Made by a program: the position numbers and the translations under genes. Shown piece by piece: positions 1 through 8,231 of a stretch of DNA of 12,979 nt. Numbering within the stretch: the stretch's first letter is position 1; every line of letters begins with the position of its first letter. Under the pieces are notes generated by a model. The model worked only from the letters and a program-made list of their open reading frames with translations. It was not told where the DNA came from and ran no database searches. This stretch comes from an uncultured Acidimicrobium sp. (GTDB lineage: Bacteria; Actinomycetota; Acidimicrobiia; Acidimicrobiales; Ilumatobacteraceae), in NCBI GenBank assembly GCA_903853285.1, contig CAINTF010000087.1, positions 1 through 12,979 on the forward strand. Direction: 5' to 3'.

Positions 1-1076
1 ACAGAACCAGAGCCGAGGAACAACAGCGCCTTAAAGAACGCGTGAGTGATCATGTGGAAAATGGCTGCGACATATGCACCCGAACCGATCGCCAAAAACA
101 TGAAACCAAGTTGCGACACCGTTGAGTACGCCAACACCTTCTTGATGTCATTTTGTGCAACAGCAACCGTGGCCGCGTACAACGCAGTTGCAGCTCCGAT
201 GCAAGCAATGACCATTGGTGCCCATGAATATGACTCGTGTAGCACTGGGCTCATGCGCGTCATCAAAAACACACCAGACGTCACCATGGTTGCAGCATGG
301 ATGAGCGCCGAAACCGGTGTTGGGCCTTCCATTGCATCTGGCAACCAGAGATACAACGGCAGCTGTGCGCTCTTGCCGCACGCGCCAACAAATAACAGCA
401 TCGCGATGGCGGTTGCGGTAACCGGGGCTAGCGAACCATGATGCGCGGCCTCATTGATTCCGCCGTACGACAGCGTGCCGACTTTGCTGAATGCCAAGAA
501 CATCGCAGTCATCACGCCAAAGTCACCAATTCGGTTGGTAACAAATGCTTTCTTGCCAGCAACTGCCGCCGAGTTGCGGGTGTGCCAGAACGAAATCAGG
601 AAGTACGAGCAAGCACCAACGCCCTCCCACCCGAGGAAGGTAACGAGCAAGTTTTCGCCGAGCACCAACATGAGCATCGAGAACACAAACAAGTTGAGAT
701 ACAAGAAAAACTTCGGAAACTTTAGATCTCCATGCATGTAGCCAATGGCATAGAGGTGAATCAGGGAGCCAATACCGGTGATGAACAACGCCATCGTGAT
801 CGACAACGGATCTGCCAGCAATGCCATGTCGACCTGCAACGAACCAACTGGCAACCACTTAAACATGGTCACCACTTGGTGGCGCTCTTCGGCCGGACGT
901 GAAAGCAGATTGAAAAACACCGAGACAGTAATGAGGAACGACCCAATGGTCATGAACGATGCAAGCCAGCCAGCCTTCGGCTCGCCCAAACGTCGACCAA
1001 GAACCATGATGACAAGTGCCCCGAACAACGGCAACACAGGAATGAGCCAGAGGTGATCGACGAAGAAACTAGTCAC
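1..1076 (-). CDS. nuoL: NADH-quinone oxidoreductase subunit L (NuoL), 3' end outside window
   Basis: Antiporter-like, proton-pumping membrane subunit of complex I at the distal end of the membrane arm. I translated the minus strand by hand: 358 codons are open from a GTG at 1076-1074 to the window edge, so the C-terminal part, including the long lateral helix, is missing. Key antiporter-family residues are visible: Glu151 in GWEGVGACSY (TM5 glutamate), Lys235 in ACGKSAQLPLYLWLPDAMEG, His260 in SALIHAATMV, and His341/His345 in HMITHAFFKALLF. The start must be the GTG: the preceding in-frame codons are GCC and the nuoK TAA stop, and a GAAGGG ribosome-binding site lies 7 nt upstream. The next ATG, at codon 24, would remove the conserved first helix. 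The gene starts 3 nt after nuoK. nuoM and nuoN probably follow beyond the edge (inference from usual gene order). Confidence 0.96.
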   Translation of the reverse strand, partial: MTSFFVDHLWLIPVLPLFGALVIMVLGRRLGEPKAGWLASFMTIGSFLITVSVFFNLLSRPAEERHQVVTMFKWLPVGSLQVDMALLADPLSITMALFITGIGSLIHLYAIGYMHGDLKFPKFFLYLNLFVFSMLMLVLGENLLVTFLGWEGVGACSYFLISFWHTRNSAAVAGKKAFVTNRIGDFGVMTAMFLAFSKVGTLSYGGINEAAHHGSLAPVTATAIAMLLFVGACGKSAQLPLYLWLPDAMEGPTPVSALIHAATMVTSGVFLMTRMSPVLHESYSWAPMVIACIGAATALYAATVAVAQNDIKKVLAYSTVSQLGFMFLAIGSGAYVAAIFHMITHAFFKALLFLGSGS

Positions 1077-1079
1077 GGC

Positions 1080-1400
1080 TTAGCCCTTCAACTCTGCAAG
1101 GTCGTCAACCGTGATGCCACTGCGTCGGCGCATGATCGCGACGATGATGCCGAGGCCAACTACTACTTCTGCTGCTGCCACAACAAGAACGAAAAACACA
1201 ATTGCCTGGCCATCGATGTCATTGAGCCTGCGACCAAGAGTCACAAACGTGAGGTTGACCGCATTCAGCATCAACTCGATACACATAAACATCACGAGCG
1301 GATTGCGGCGCACTAACACACCAACAGTGCCGATAGTGAACAGAACTGCCGACAGCAAGAGATACCACGTTGCGGTTGGAACAACAATGAGTGCGTTCAT
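1080..1400 (-). CDS. nuoK: NADH-quinone oxidoreductase subunit K (NuoK)
   Basis: Small, three-helix membrane subunit of complex I related to MrpC antiporter subunits; part of the proton path between NuoH/NuoJ and NuoN. The protein is 106 residues, a normal family length. Three hydrophobic segments lie at about 10-30, 35-56 and 66-90. The two buried glutamates known to be needed for proton transfer (Glu36 and Glu72 in E. coli) correspond to Glu42 in [11 protein letters not shown] and Glu78 in [12 protein letters not shown]. The C-terminus is a short charged tail. The start codon overlaps the nuoJ stop as ATGA (4 nt), and nuoL starts 3 nt after its TAA, so translation is likely coupled on both sides. 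Confidence 0.97.
   Translation of the reverse strand: MNALIVVPTATWYLLLSAVLFTIGTVGVLVRRNPLVMFMCIELMLNAVNLTFVTLGRRLNDIDGQAIVFFVLVVAAAEVVVGLGIIVAIMRRRSGITVDDLAELKG
1084..1089 (-). promoter_or_regulatory. Ribosome-binding site of nuoL (GAAGGG)
   Basis: On the minus strand GAAGGG occurs inside the last codons of nuoK, with 7 nt between it and the GTG at 1076-1074. The spacing and sequence fit a Shine-Dalgarno element and support GTG as the nuoL start. It also means that nuoL translation probably depends on ribosomes finishing nuoK. Confidence 0.65.
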
Positions 1401-1933
1401 GACTTACCTGCCGTGCGACGGCGCGCCAACAACACAGTGCCAACAACGGCCACGACCAACAAGATTGATGTCACTTCAAAGGCCATCACGTAGTCGGAAA
1501 AAATAGAAGAAGCTAATTGCTGAATGTTTGCATCTGGATTATCGCCAACAACATTGCTCGCAATACCCTCACCGCGAGAAACAACCGAATCTGCACCGGT
1601 ATATATGGCCGCTGCCAATAATCCGAGCAAACTCGCACCAACAACTCCGGCAATCCAGCGCTGACCAGCTAGCGGCTCGGTCTTCAGGTTCTCAACTTGG
1701 TCAACACCCAACAACATGATCACGAACAAGAACAACACCACGATGGCACCGGCATACACAATTACTTGTACTGCCGCGAGGAACTCAGCGTGTTGGGCTA
1801 CGAACATCACGGCAATTCCGAACAAAGTGAGGACCAAGCTGAGTGCTGCGTGCACAGGATGCTTCCGCAACACAACACCAAGCGCACCAACAATGATCAT
1901 GACTGTGGCACAAACAAAAACGAAAAGTTCCAT
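1397..1933 (-). CDS. nuoJ: NADH-quinone oxidoreductase subunit J (NuoJ)
   Basis: Membrane subunit of complex I located between NuoH/NuoA and NuoK. At 178 residues it has about five predicted helices (roughly 2-21, 27-48, 52-77, 92-113, 148-170). The conserved third helix contains [20 protein letters not shown], with the Tyr60-Ala-Gly region where family structures show a pi-bulge. The last helix carries the typical [14 protein letters not shown] segment. The loop at 114-147 is polar and variable, as is usual in the family. The ATG shares one nucleotide with the nuoI TAA (TAATG), and its own TGA overlaps the nuoK start. Confidence 0.96.
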   Translation of the reverse strand: MELFVFVCATVMIIVGALGVVLRKHPVHAALSLVLTLFGIAVMFVAQHAEFLAAVQVIVYAGAIVVLFLFVIMLLGVDQVENLKTEPLAGQRWIAGVVGASLLGLLAAAIYTGADSVVSRGEGIASNVVGDNPDANIQQLASSIFSDYVMAFEVTSILLVVAVVGTVLLARRRTAGKS

Positions 1934-2592
1934 TAGTCGCTGCTCGCTTCTGGGGCGCGCACGCCATAGCCAAGCTCACCACTCCAGCCAACTACACCAC
2001 TAAATGTTGCATCACCCGACGAAGCAGTTGCTCGCATCCAACCCGAAGTGTTTTGATCTTCGCCCGGACGCCAGTCTTCCCACGGCATGTGCTGTGGTTG
2101 ACCGTCATCGCCTACAAGCAATTCGGTCTTTGTATAAATTGCATCTTGGCGATTGGTGAAAGAAAACTCGAACAACTTTGACTCAGTGATTGCTTCAGTT
2201 GGGCATGCCTCAACGCACAAGTCGCAGTGGATACAACGCAAATAATTGATTTCATAGATCCAGCCAAAACGTTCACCCGGTGACGTTGGATTATCGGGAT
2301 CATTGTCGGCACCACGAACGTGAATGCACTTCGCTGGGCACACTGCGGCGCACAGCTCACAACCGATGCACTTTTCCATGCCGTCTTCGTAACGGTTGAG
2401 CACATGACGACCATGCATACGTTCTGGCTTGTCGATCTTCGCGTCCATCTCTTCGGCACGCTTGCTTGACTCGCCACTCTTCGACTTGTTGATCGACTTG
2501 CGACGTACACGACCACCCGAATACTGAGTTGTCACTTGATTTTTCTTACCGCGCTGACGAGCAGTAACTAAAAAGCCTCCGAAGTAACCCAT
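1933..2592 (-). CDS. nuoI: NADH-quinone oxidoreductase subunit I (NuoI), 2x[4Fe-4S] ferredoxin-like
   Basis: Carries clusters N6a and N6b, which pass electrons from NuoG to N2 in NuoB. The 219-residue protein has two classic ferredoxin motifs: Cys75/78/81 with Cys85 ([11 protein letters not shown]) and Cys120/123/126 with Cys130 ([11 protein letters not shown]). The conserved [14 protein letters not shown] stretch (61-74) precedes the first motif. I place the start at the ATG at 2592-2590, which overlaps the nuoH TAA by one base (TAATG), with GAAGGG upstream at 2604-2609. The reading frame is open further upstream, but that stretch lies inside nuoH and its translation is not NuoI-like. Two oddities: residues about 25-58 form a charged Lys/Arg/Ser/Glu-rich insertion not seen in short NuoI proteins, and there is a long C-terminal tail after the second cluster domain (from about residue 150), containing [17 protein letters not shown]. 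Confidence 0.96.
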   Translation of the reverse strand: MGYFGGFLVTARQRGKKNQVTTQYSGGRVRRKSINKSKSGESSKRAEEMDAKIDKPERMHGRHVLNRYEDGMEKCIGCELCAAVCPAKCIHVRGADNDPDNPTSPGERFGWIYEINYLRCIHCDLCVEACPTEAITESKLFEFSFTNRQDAIYTKTELLVGDDGQPQHMPWEDWRPGEDQNTSGWMRATASSGDATFSGVVGWSGELGYGVRAPEASSD

Positions 2593-3818
2593 TAGAACAT
2601 CGACCCTTCGGCTGCACGTTGTTTGGCACTCACTTTGAACGCCGCTTGCAACAGCGCATAACTTGCGCCAAGAATTGCCACCGAAACTGTGGTGACAATC
2701 AACGTGTTCCAACCCTGGTCTCGACCAAGGCGCTGTGCTGCAATCAACATGAACCAACCAAGCGAGGCAGGGATCAACACTTTCCATCCCAAGTCCATCA
2801 ACTGGTCGTAACGAAAGCGTGGCAACGTGGCTCGCAACCAGACATATATATAGAGAAAGACGAGCACCTTGGCAAACAACCAAATGGTGCCTTCAATGCC
2901 GTTTGGAACAAACGGAATATCAAGAACTGTGCCGCGGAATGAGATGGGCTGTGGGCCACCGAAGAAGAGTGTGACGATCAGCGCACTCATTGTCACAGTG
3001 TTCATGAACTCTGCAAGATAAAACAGTGCGAATCGGATGCTCGAATACTCAGTGTTAAAACCACCGACCAATTCTTGCTCGGCTTCAACCAAGTCGAATG
3101 GCGGGCGATTGAGTTCGGCAGTTGCGGCGATGAGGAAGATTGCGAATGGCACGACACCGGTAGCAATTACGTTCCAGTTGCCAATCGAATTTTGTGCCGC
3201 AACAATTCCGCTCGTTGACAGCGTGCCAGTCACCAAGAAAACAGTGCCAAGAGAAAGACCGAGCGCCGCTTCATAACTGACCATCTGGGCCGATGCACGC
3301 ACCGAACCGAGAAGCGGGTACTTAGAACCGCTTGACCAGCCGGCCAACATGATTCCGTAAACAGCAATGGCTGAGATAGCGAGCGCAAACAACACACCAA
3401 CCGGCGGGTCTGCAAGTTGCACACGGGTTGCATGACCAAACCAAGTCACCATGCCGTTATTGCCATCTCGGAAGTCGCCGCCAAGCGGAATAATTGCAAA
3501 CGACAAGAACGCAGGAACGAACGACAAGAACGGAGCGAGCTTAAACACAAAGCGATCCGAGCGATCTGGAATCAGGTCTTCTTTGAAGAACAACTTGATG
3601 CCGTCAGCAAGCGTTTGTAACAATCCGAATGGGCCGGCCTTGTTTGGGCCGATACGGTTTTGCATGCCAGAGATCACTTTGCGCTCGAACCACACCATCA
3701 ACATGGTTGCAACAAGTCCAGTAACAAATACGGCGAGCACTTTCAAGAGCACGATGATCAGCGGTGTCCAGAGCAATTCGCCGTTGAGCAGCGGATCAAT
3801 TGCAAACACTGCGCTCAT
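2592..3818 (-). CDS. nuoH: NADH-quinone oxidoreductase subunit H (NuoH)
   Basis: Membrane subunit that, together with NuoB and NuoD, forms the quinone chamber and starts the coupling path into the membrane arm. At 408 residues it is slightly longer than many homologues. Signatures visible are [20 protein letters not shown] (45-64), [15 protein letters not shown] (67-81), [12 protein letters not shown] (160-171), and the charged loop from [15 protein letters not shown] (235-249) to GGFNTEYS (252-259), which lines the quinone site. There are about eight hydrophobic helices. The start is ATG at 3818, overlapping the nuoG TGA by 4 nt (ATGA), with a GAGAAAA purine run upstream. The TAA shares one base with the nuoI ATG. 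Confidence 0.97.
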   Translation of the reverse strand: MSAVFAIDPLLNGELLWTPLIIVLLKVLAVFVTGLVATMLMVWFERKVISGMQNRIGPNKAGPFGLLQTLADGIKLFFKEDLIPDRSDRFVFKLAPFLSFVPAFLSFAIIPLGGDFRDGNNGMVTWFGHATRVQLADPPVGVLFALAISAIAVYGIMLAGWSSGSKYPLLGSVRASAQMVSYEAALGLSLGTVFLVTGTLSTSGIVAAQNSIGNWNVIATGVVPFAIFLIAATAELNRPPFDLVEAEQELVGGFNTEYSSIRFALFYLAEFMNTVTMSALIVTLFFGGPQPISFRGTVLDIPFVPNGIEGTIWLFAKVLVFLYIYVWLRATLPRFRYDQLMDLGWKVLIPASLGWFMLIAAQRLGRDQGWNTLIVTTVSVAILGASYALLQAAFKVSAKQRAAEGSMF

Positions 3819-6199
3819 GACATTTTCTCGATTTTGAGATCGATGACGTCCTTGGAAACATCCAACAACTCGCGCACATCAGAACCGCCTAAATTGATTG
3901 GCAGCCATGCGGTACCGCGCAATACGTCGACAGACTCTTGCAACGACAACACCAATGTGGCGCGTTGTGAAGTGACGCGAACCGACTCGCCTACTTGTGC
4001 TCCAATGCGAGGAACGTCGAGCGGATTAACAATGACTGCTGCCGAAGGAGCAAGAGAAACCAATGAAGGGCTCTTGGCCGTGCCAATTGCTTTGTCGTAC
4101 AACTTGCGCGATACAACAGCGCGATAGTCGTACGAATTGCGCTCATTGCTTGCACCATCTGCGCGTGTGAGTGTTATTGGAGATGGATGCGCAATGATCA
4201 CTCCGTCGTGTTCCACTGCGTGAGTGTCTGCGGCAGGTGCAAATTCGCTTACTCTCGAAATCATTGCGGCATGAACTTCGCCGTAGGACGTAAAACCCAA
4301 TTCATGCAATGTTGCTGTGCCCAACTCGACTGCGATCATCCAGTCTGGGCGGGAGGTGCCAACTGGCGTGATCGACTGCGCAACATTGCTGATGCGACCT
4401 TCAAGGTTTGTGGTGGTGCCCTCTTTTTCGCCATACGCAGCTGCTGGCAACACAATGTCGGCAGTGGCTGACGACTGTGTAATAAAGGTGTCGATCGCGA
4501 TGATGTTGCGCGCCCCCGACAGACCGCGGCGAGCTAAGTCGGCATCTGGAACATCTGAGAGTGGATCGGCGCCGAGAAGAACTAAGCATTCGATCTTGCC
4601 TGCTGAGGCCGCTTCAAGAATCTCGGCTGTGGACTTGCCACCATTGCGTGGCGTGAGTCCAGCAGTGATTGAGCCACGAACATTGCCGCGACGCAACACG
4701 GGAAGCACTGTCGCTTGCGGTGCCAAATGCAGCACTTCGGCAAGTGCGTGCACTACAGACTCTTCGGATTCAGCCAAGTTCATGCGACCAACAATGACAA
4801 CTACCGATCCGCTTGCAACTTGTGCCATGAATGCAGCATCGGTGGCAAGTGCTCGCAATGCCGCTGCTGTCTTGCCTGGCTCAACATGAACTTTCTTCCA
4901 CGCCTTGCCTGCCAAACCGGTTGCTCGTGGTGAAACTTCCACAACGCGACCAGTGCGCTTCTCGGCTGCATGGCGTACGCGTAGGTATAACACTGGCAAC
5001 TCTTCTTTGAGGTCTGGTGCGAGCAAGATAATGGTCTTGGCGGTGTCGATGTCGGCAATTGTTGCTTGAGGCAACGAGAACACCTGAGGAGGAAGTCCGT
5101 CAGCGAGTTGTGAGTCGCGTGAGTCGACACCCAGTGCATTGGCAAGTTGAGCCCATGCAAATGCATCTTCGTTGGTGCCGCGTGCTCCGCCGATAATGGC
5201 AACAGACTGTGGGCTCACGGTGAGCGCTGTGCGCAACATGCGAGCAGCTGAATCAATAGCCACAGACCAACTCGTTGCGCTCAAGTTTCCACTTGCGTCT
5301 TTAATTAATGGAGTCAACAGGCGATCTTTTGAGTTGATCGACTCAAAGTTGAAACGACCCTTGTCGCACAACCATCCCCAGTTGACTGGCTGGCTGTCTA
5401 CGCCCTGATAGCGAACCAACTCGTCACGACTGCTTTGCACAACCGTGCGACATCCAACCGAGCATGTTGTGCATGTGCTTTCAACATGCTCGATGTCCCA
5501 TGGGCGAGCCTTAAAGCGGTAAGGCTTTGCGGTGAGTGCACCGACTGGGCAAATTTGCACGGTGTTGCCCGAGAAGTACGAGCTAAACGGCTCGTCAGGA
5601 AACGTCATTACTTGCGTATTGTTTCCACGACTTGTAAACGAAATCAGCGCATCACCAGCAACTTCGTCGGCAAAGCGAGTGCAACGATCGCACAAAATGC
5701 AGCGCTCGCGATCGAGATACACATTGTCGCTAATCGCGATTGGCTTTTCGTAGTGTCGCTTTTCTTCAACAAAACGGCTTTCGCCAGGGCCATGACTAAA
5801 TGCTTGGTCTTGCAACGGGCACTCGCCACCCTTGTCGCATACCGGACAATCGAGCGGATGATTAGCAAGCAACAACTCAAGAACACCCTCTTGTGCTTTT
5901 TTAACGCCCTCAGTCTCGGTATTTACAACTTGGCCTTCTGCAACTGGCGTCATGCATGACACCACCATCATTGGGCCGCGTGGGCCTACAACTTCAACGA
6001 GACACTGGCGGCACATGCCCACCGGTTCCATGCGTGGGTGATAACAAAATCGCGGAATGAAATCGTCTGTGCGATCTGCAGCCGCAATGATCATCTCACC
6101 TTTGCGTGCAGCAACGACTTTGCCGTTGATGGTGACGCTGACCGCGTTTGGATCCACTACTGGCTCTGGCGCTGTGGTGTTTGAGTCGACTGTTGTCAT
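3815..6199 (-). CDS. nuoG: NADH-quinone oxidoreductase subunit G (NuoG), Fe-S cluster-rich
   Basis: Largest peripheral-arm subunit; it relays electrons from NuoF toward NuoI. With the ATG at 6199-6197 the protein is 794 residues. The N-terminal [2Fe-2S] domain has Cys52, Cys63, Cys66 and Cys82 (N1b). Next come His114/Cys118/Cys121/Cys127 (N5) and Cys167/170/173 with Cys217 (N4). The following CTTCSVGC motif with a fourth cysteine 27 residues on (Cys243/246/250/278) is the N7 motif, found only in a subset of bacteria. The rest is a molybdopterin-oxidoreductase-like fold, presumed to lack cofactor as in other NuoG proteins, ending in an MopB_CT-like domain. A GTG at 6211-6209 could add four residues. 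I prefer the ATG, which lies 2 nt after the nuoF TAG; neither start has a clear Shine-Dalgarno. The stop overlaps the nuoH start. Confidence 0.96.
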   Translation of the reverse strand: MTTVDSNTTAPEPVVDPNAVSVTINGKVVAARKGEMIIAAADRTDDFIPRFCYHPRMEPVGMCRQCLVEVVGPRGPMMVVSCMTPVAEGQVVNTETEGVKKAQEGVLELLLANHPLDCPVCDKGGECPLQDQAFSHGPGESRFVEEKRHYEKPIAISDNVYLDRERCILCDRCTRFADEVAGDALISFTSRGNNTQVMTFPDEPFSSYFSGNTVQICPVGALTAKPYRFKARPWDIEHVESTCTTCSVGCRTVVQSSRDELVRYQGVDSQPVNWGWLCDKGRFNFESINSKDRLLTPLIKDASGNLSATSWSVAIDSAARMLRTALTVSPQSVAIIGGARGTNEDAFAWAQLANALGVDSRDSQLADGLPPQVFSLPQATIADIDTAKTIILLAPDLKEELPVLYLRVRHAAEKRTGRVVEVSPRATGLAGKAWKKVHVEPGKTAAALRALATDAAFMAQVASGSVVVIVGRMNLAESEESVVHALAEVLHLAPQATVLPVLRRGNVRGSITAGLTPRNGGKSTAEILEAASAGKIECLVLLGADPLSDVPDADLARRGLSGARNIIAIDTFITQSSATADIVLPAAAYGEKEGTTTNLEGRISNVAQSITPVGTSRPDWMIAVELGTATLHELGFTSYGEVHAAMISRVSEFAPAADTHAVEHDGVIIAHPSPITLTRADGASNERNSYDYRAVVSRKLYDKAIGTAKSPSLVSLAPSAAVIVNPLDVPRIGAQVGESVRVTSQRATLVLSLQESVDVLRGTAWLPINLGGSDVRELLDVSKDVIDLKIEKMS
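5459..5492 (-). repeat. Perfect 11-bp inverted repeat inside nuoG
   Basis: CGAGCATGTTG at 5459-5469 is the exact reverse complement of CAACATGCTCG at 5482-5492, with a 12-nt loop between. On the nuoG mRNA this gives an 11-bp perfect stem over the codons around the first cysteines of the N7 motif. It is followed by no U-tract, so it does not look like an intrinsic terminator. It may be coincidental. Confidence 0.5.
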
Positions 6200-6201
6200 G
6201 A

Positions 6202-7620
6202 CTATGCCCACACCGTTGGTGGAGTTGAAACTGCAGTTACAGGAATCGAGATGCGCTTGACCAAACGAGCCTCAAATTCGCTGCGGAACAATGTGATTGC
6301 GGAGTGCAACGGCGCAAATGCAGATGGCCCAACGAAGCAAATTGTTGTCATCTTGTAAGGGAATGGCACAGCAGCCAATCCTAATTTTTCGTTGGATGCG
6401 TGTGGGAAATCTCCTGGGCAGATCATCGCACCTACTTCAAGAATTTGTTGCAAGTCGGCCTCGGTGCCCGTGCCCTCAACGATGCGTGTCAGGATGCGCT
6501 CAAGCCATGTGCCACCTTCGCGACACGGTGTGCATTTGCCACACGATTCGTGCGCATAAAAGTGCGTGAGCGTCAGTGCTGCAGCAGGAATGTCGGTGGT
6601 GGAATCCATCACCATGATTGCGCCTGAACCGAGCATTGAACCTGCTGGTCCAACCTGGCTTGCTTCGAAAGGCAAGTCGAGTTGGTCAGCCGTAAACCAA
6701 GGTGCCGAACCGCCGCCTGGCACAAATGCTTTGAGTTCGTTGTCGTTGCGAATACCGCCACAAAATTCTGCTCCGTACAACAAATCCCTAAATGTTGTCG
6801 TGCCGTTGATGATTTCAAATACGCCAGGATTTTTGACGTGACCCGACACTGCAACCATGCGAGTACCAGGAGAAGTCTTTGTGCCAATGGCCGTGTAGGC
6901 CTCGGAGCCGTTGACCATCAACCAAGGCAAGTTTGCAAGCGTCTCGACGTTATTGACAATTGTTGGCTGGCCATACAAACCATTTGCTGCTGGGAAAAAA
7001 GGTGGCTTGAGTCGTGGCATGCCGCGATTTCCTTCGAGGCTCTCAATCAACGCCGTCTCTTCGCCAACTACATAAGCACCAGCACCCCAGTGCAACACGA
7101 TGTCGACTGAGAACTTGGAACCCAAAATATTTTTGCCAACATAACCAGCTGCATAAGCCTCATTGAGTGCGGTTGCAACACGCTCTTGTGCAAGCGCCAT
7201 CTCGCCGCGAATGTACAAGAAGCACTGCGACAAACCGGCTGCGTAACAAGCGATGAGACAACCTTCAATGAGCTGGTGCGGATCGCGCTCCATGAGCAAG
7301 CGATCCTTGTACGTACCAGGCTCGCTCTCGTCGCCGTTGACAACCAAATATTTTGGAAACACTTGTTGTGGTGTGAGGCCCCACTTTGTACCGGCAGGGA
7401 AACCCGCGCCACCACGCCCAAGCACAGTTGCACTCTTCACTTCTTCATGTACATCGGTTGCTGCGCGACCAAGTGCTTTGCGCAAACCGGCATAACCACC
7501 TGTGGCCAAAAAGCGTTCAATCGTGTACGAGTCAGCATGCTCGAAACGTGATGTCACAATCTTTGGCCTGTCGCCCGCAACAAAACCTGCAGCGTGTGGA
7601 TATTTAATAGCGGTTGTCAT
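6202..7620 (-). CDS. nuoF: NADH-quinone oxidoreductase subunit F (NuoF), NADH/FMN-binding
   Basis: Catalytic NADH-oxidising subunit with FMN and [4Fe-4S] cluster N3. The 472-residue protein shows the NADH-binding loop GRGGAGFPAGTKW (69-80), the FMN-site segment NGDESEPGTYKDRLL (95-109), GAYVVGEETALIESLEG (181-197), and the N3 ligands CGKCTPC (Cys360, 363, 366) with a late fourth cysteine, Cys428 in TTICFVGPSA. I chose the ATG at 7620-7618: it forms ATGA with the nuoE TGA and has AAGG 7 nt upstream. An in-frame ATG at 7644 would overlap nuoE by 28 nt and adds eight residues that look like read-through. The segment between Cys401 and Cys428 is longer than in most NuoF proteins. The C-terminal tail after DEFEAR-like SEFEARL is about 19 residues of Pro/Thr/Val-rich sequence. 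Confidence 0.96.
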   Translation of the reverse strand: MTTAIKYPHAAGFVAGDRPKIVTSRFEHADSYTIERFLATGGYAGLRKALGRAATDVHEEVKSATVLGRGGAGFPAGTKWGLTPQQVFPKYLVVNGDESEPGTYKDRLLMERDPHQLIEGCLIACYAAGLSQCFLYIRGEMALAQERVATALNEAYAAGYVGKNILGSKFSVDIVLHWGAGAYVVGEETALIESLEGNRGMPRLKPPFFPAANGLYGQPTIVNNVETLANLPWLMVNGSEAYTAIGTKTSPGTRMVAVSGHVKNPGVFEIINGTTTFRDLLYGAEFCGGIRNDNELKAFVPGGGSAPWFTADQLDLPFEASQVGPAGSMLGSGAIMVMDSTTDIPAAALTLTHFYAHESCGKCTPCREGGTWLERILTRIVEGTGTEADLQQILEVGAMICPGDFPHASNEKLGLAAVPFPYKMTTICFVGPSAFAPLHSAITLFRSEFEARLVKRISIPVTAVSTPPTVWA

Positions 7621-8231
7621 AATGCTGCCTTGCCGTCCATCCATGCAGGATTCTCGGTCACGAGTTCTGGTGCCACTGCCCCAACGCCGCGATCGGCCGG
7701 AATGCGCTGGCGAATTCGTGCGACAACTCCGTGAGCAGGAATCTCATCGGCAAGTTTGCCGTTCTTGAGATCATCAATCAAAGTATCGAAGTCGCCATTG
7801 GTGACTTTGTAACGAAAGCGGTAATTGACTTGGAGGGTTGGAGCTTCGGTGCACGCTGCCTGACACTCTGCATGAGCAAGCGTAAACATTCCGTCTGCAG
7901 TCGTACCGCCAGCTTTGACACCCAACTTCTGCTCGGCGTGATGCATCAAGTCGCCAGCCCCCATAAGCGCACATGACATGGTGCCGCAAATGTTGACGAG
8001 GTATTTACCAACTGGCTCGAAACGAAACATCTCGTAGAACGTTGCAGTTCCATACACTTCGGCCGATGTGACACCGACGAGTTCACCCAGGTGGACCATG
8101 GCTTCATTCGTGACATATCCGTTTTGTTCTTGTGCAAGATGCAACAGCGGAATGAGTGCAGACTTTGGACGCGGATAACGAGCAATAATCTCGAGCGCTG
8201 TCTTGATGTTGGCTTCGTTGAGGCGGCTCAT
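7617..8231 (-). CDS. nuoE: NADH-quinone oxidoreductase subunit E (NuoE), [2Fe-2S] thioredoxin-like
   Basis: Carries cluster N1a beside the FMN in the NADH dehydrogenase arm. At 204 residues it is longer than the roughly 160-180 residue core homologues, because of a C-terminal extension of about 50 residues (HGVVARIRQRIP and onward). The thioredoxin-like [2Fe-2S] ligands have the exact family spacing: Cys82 and Cys87 in ICGTMSC, and Cys123 and Cys127 in ECQAACTEAP. The N-terminal helical bundle contains LIPLLHLAQEQNGYV (26-40) and the EVYGTATFYEMF motif (58-69). The ATG overlaps the nuoD TGA by 4 nt and the TGA overlaps the nuoF start likewise, consistent with equimolar production of E, F and G. 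Confidence 0.97.
   Translation of the reverse strand: MSRLNEANIKTALEIIARYPRPKSALIPLLHLAQEQNGYVTNEAMVHLGELVGVTSAEVYGTATFYEMFRFEPVGKYLVNICGTMSCALMGAGDLMHHAEQKLGVKAGGTTADGMFTLAHAECQAACTEAPTLQVNYRFRYKVTNGDFDTLIDDLKNGKLADEIPAHGVVARIRQRIPADRGVGAVAPELVTENPAWMDGKAAL

Noticed and set aside
46..441. Plus-strand open frame of 131 codons
   Set aside because: It lies antisense to nuoL, whose minus-strand frame encodes clear conserved motifs; composition (Met/Thr/Ala-rich) is typical of a codon-bias shadow.
2593..2883. N-terminal extension of nuoI back to 2883
   Set aside because: This stretch is the nuoH coding region in another frame; NuoI homology starts at the ATG at 2592, which overlaps the nuoH stop.
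3499..3532. Direct repeat AACGACAAGAACG (3499-3511 and 3520-3532)
   Set aside because: Encodes a repeated FLSF element in a NuoH transmembrane helix with a 7-codon period; explained by protein sequence, only two copies.
4317..4889. Plus-strand open frame of 190 codons within nuoG
   Set aside because: Antisense shadow of nuoG with low-complexity Ser/Arg/Pro/Ala composition and no recognisable motif.
5328..5347. 20-nt near-palindrome TTTGAGT..ACTCAAA in nuoG
   Set aside because: One mismatched pair, inside coding sequence, single copy; more likely coincidence than an operator.
7621..7644. Earlier in-frame ATG for nuoF at 7644
   Set aside because: Would overlap nuoE by 28 nt and add residues without homology; the ATG at 7620 has an ATGA junction and an AAGG site at good spacing.
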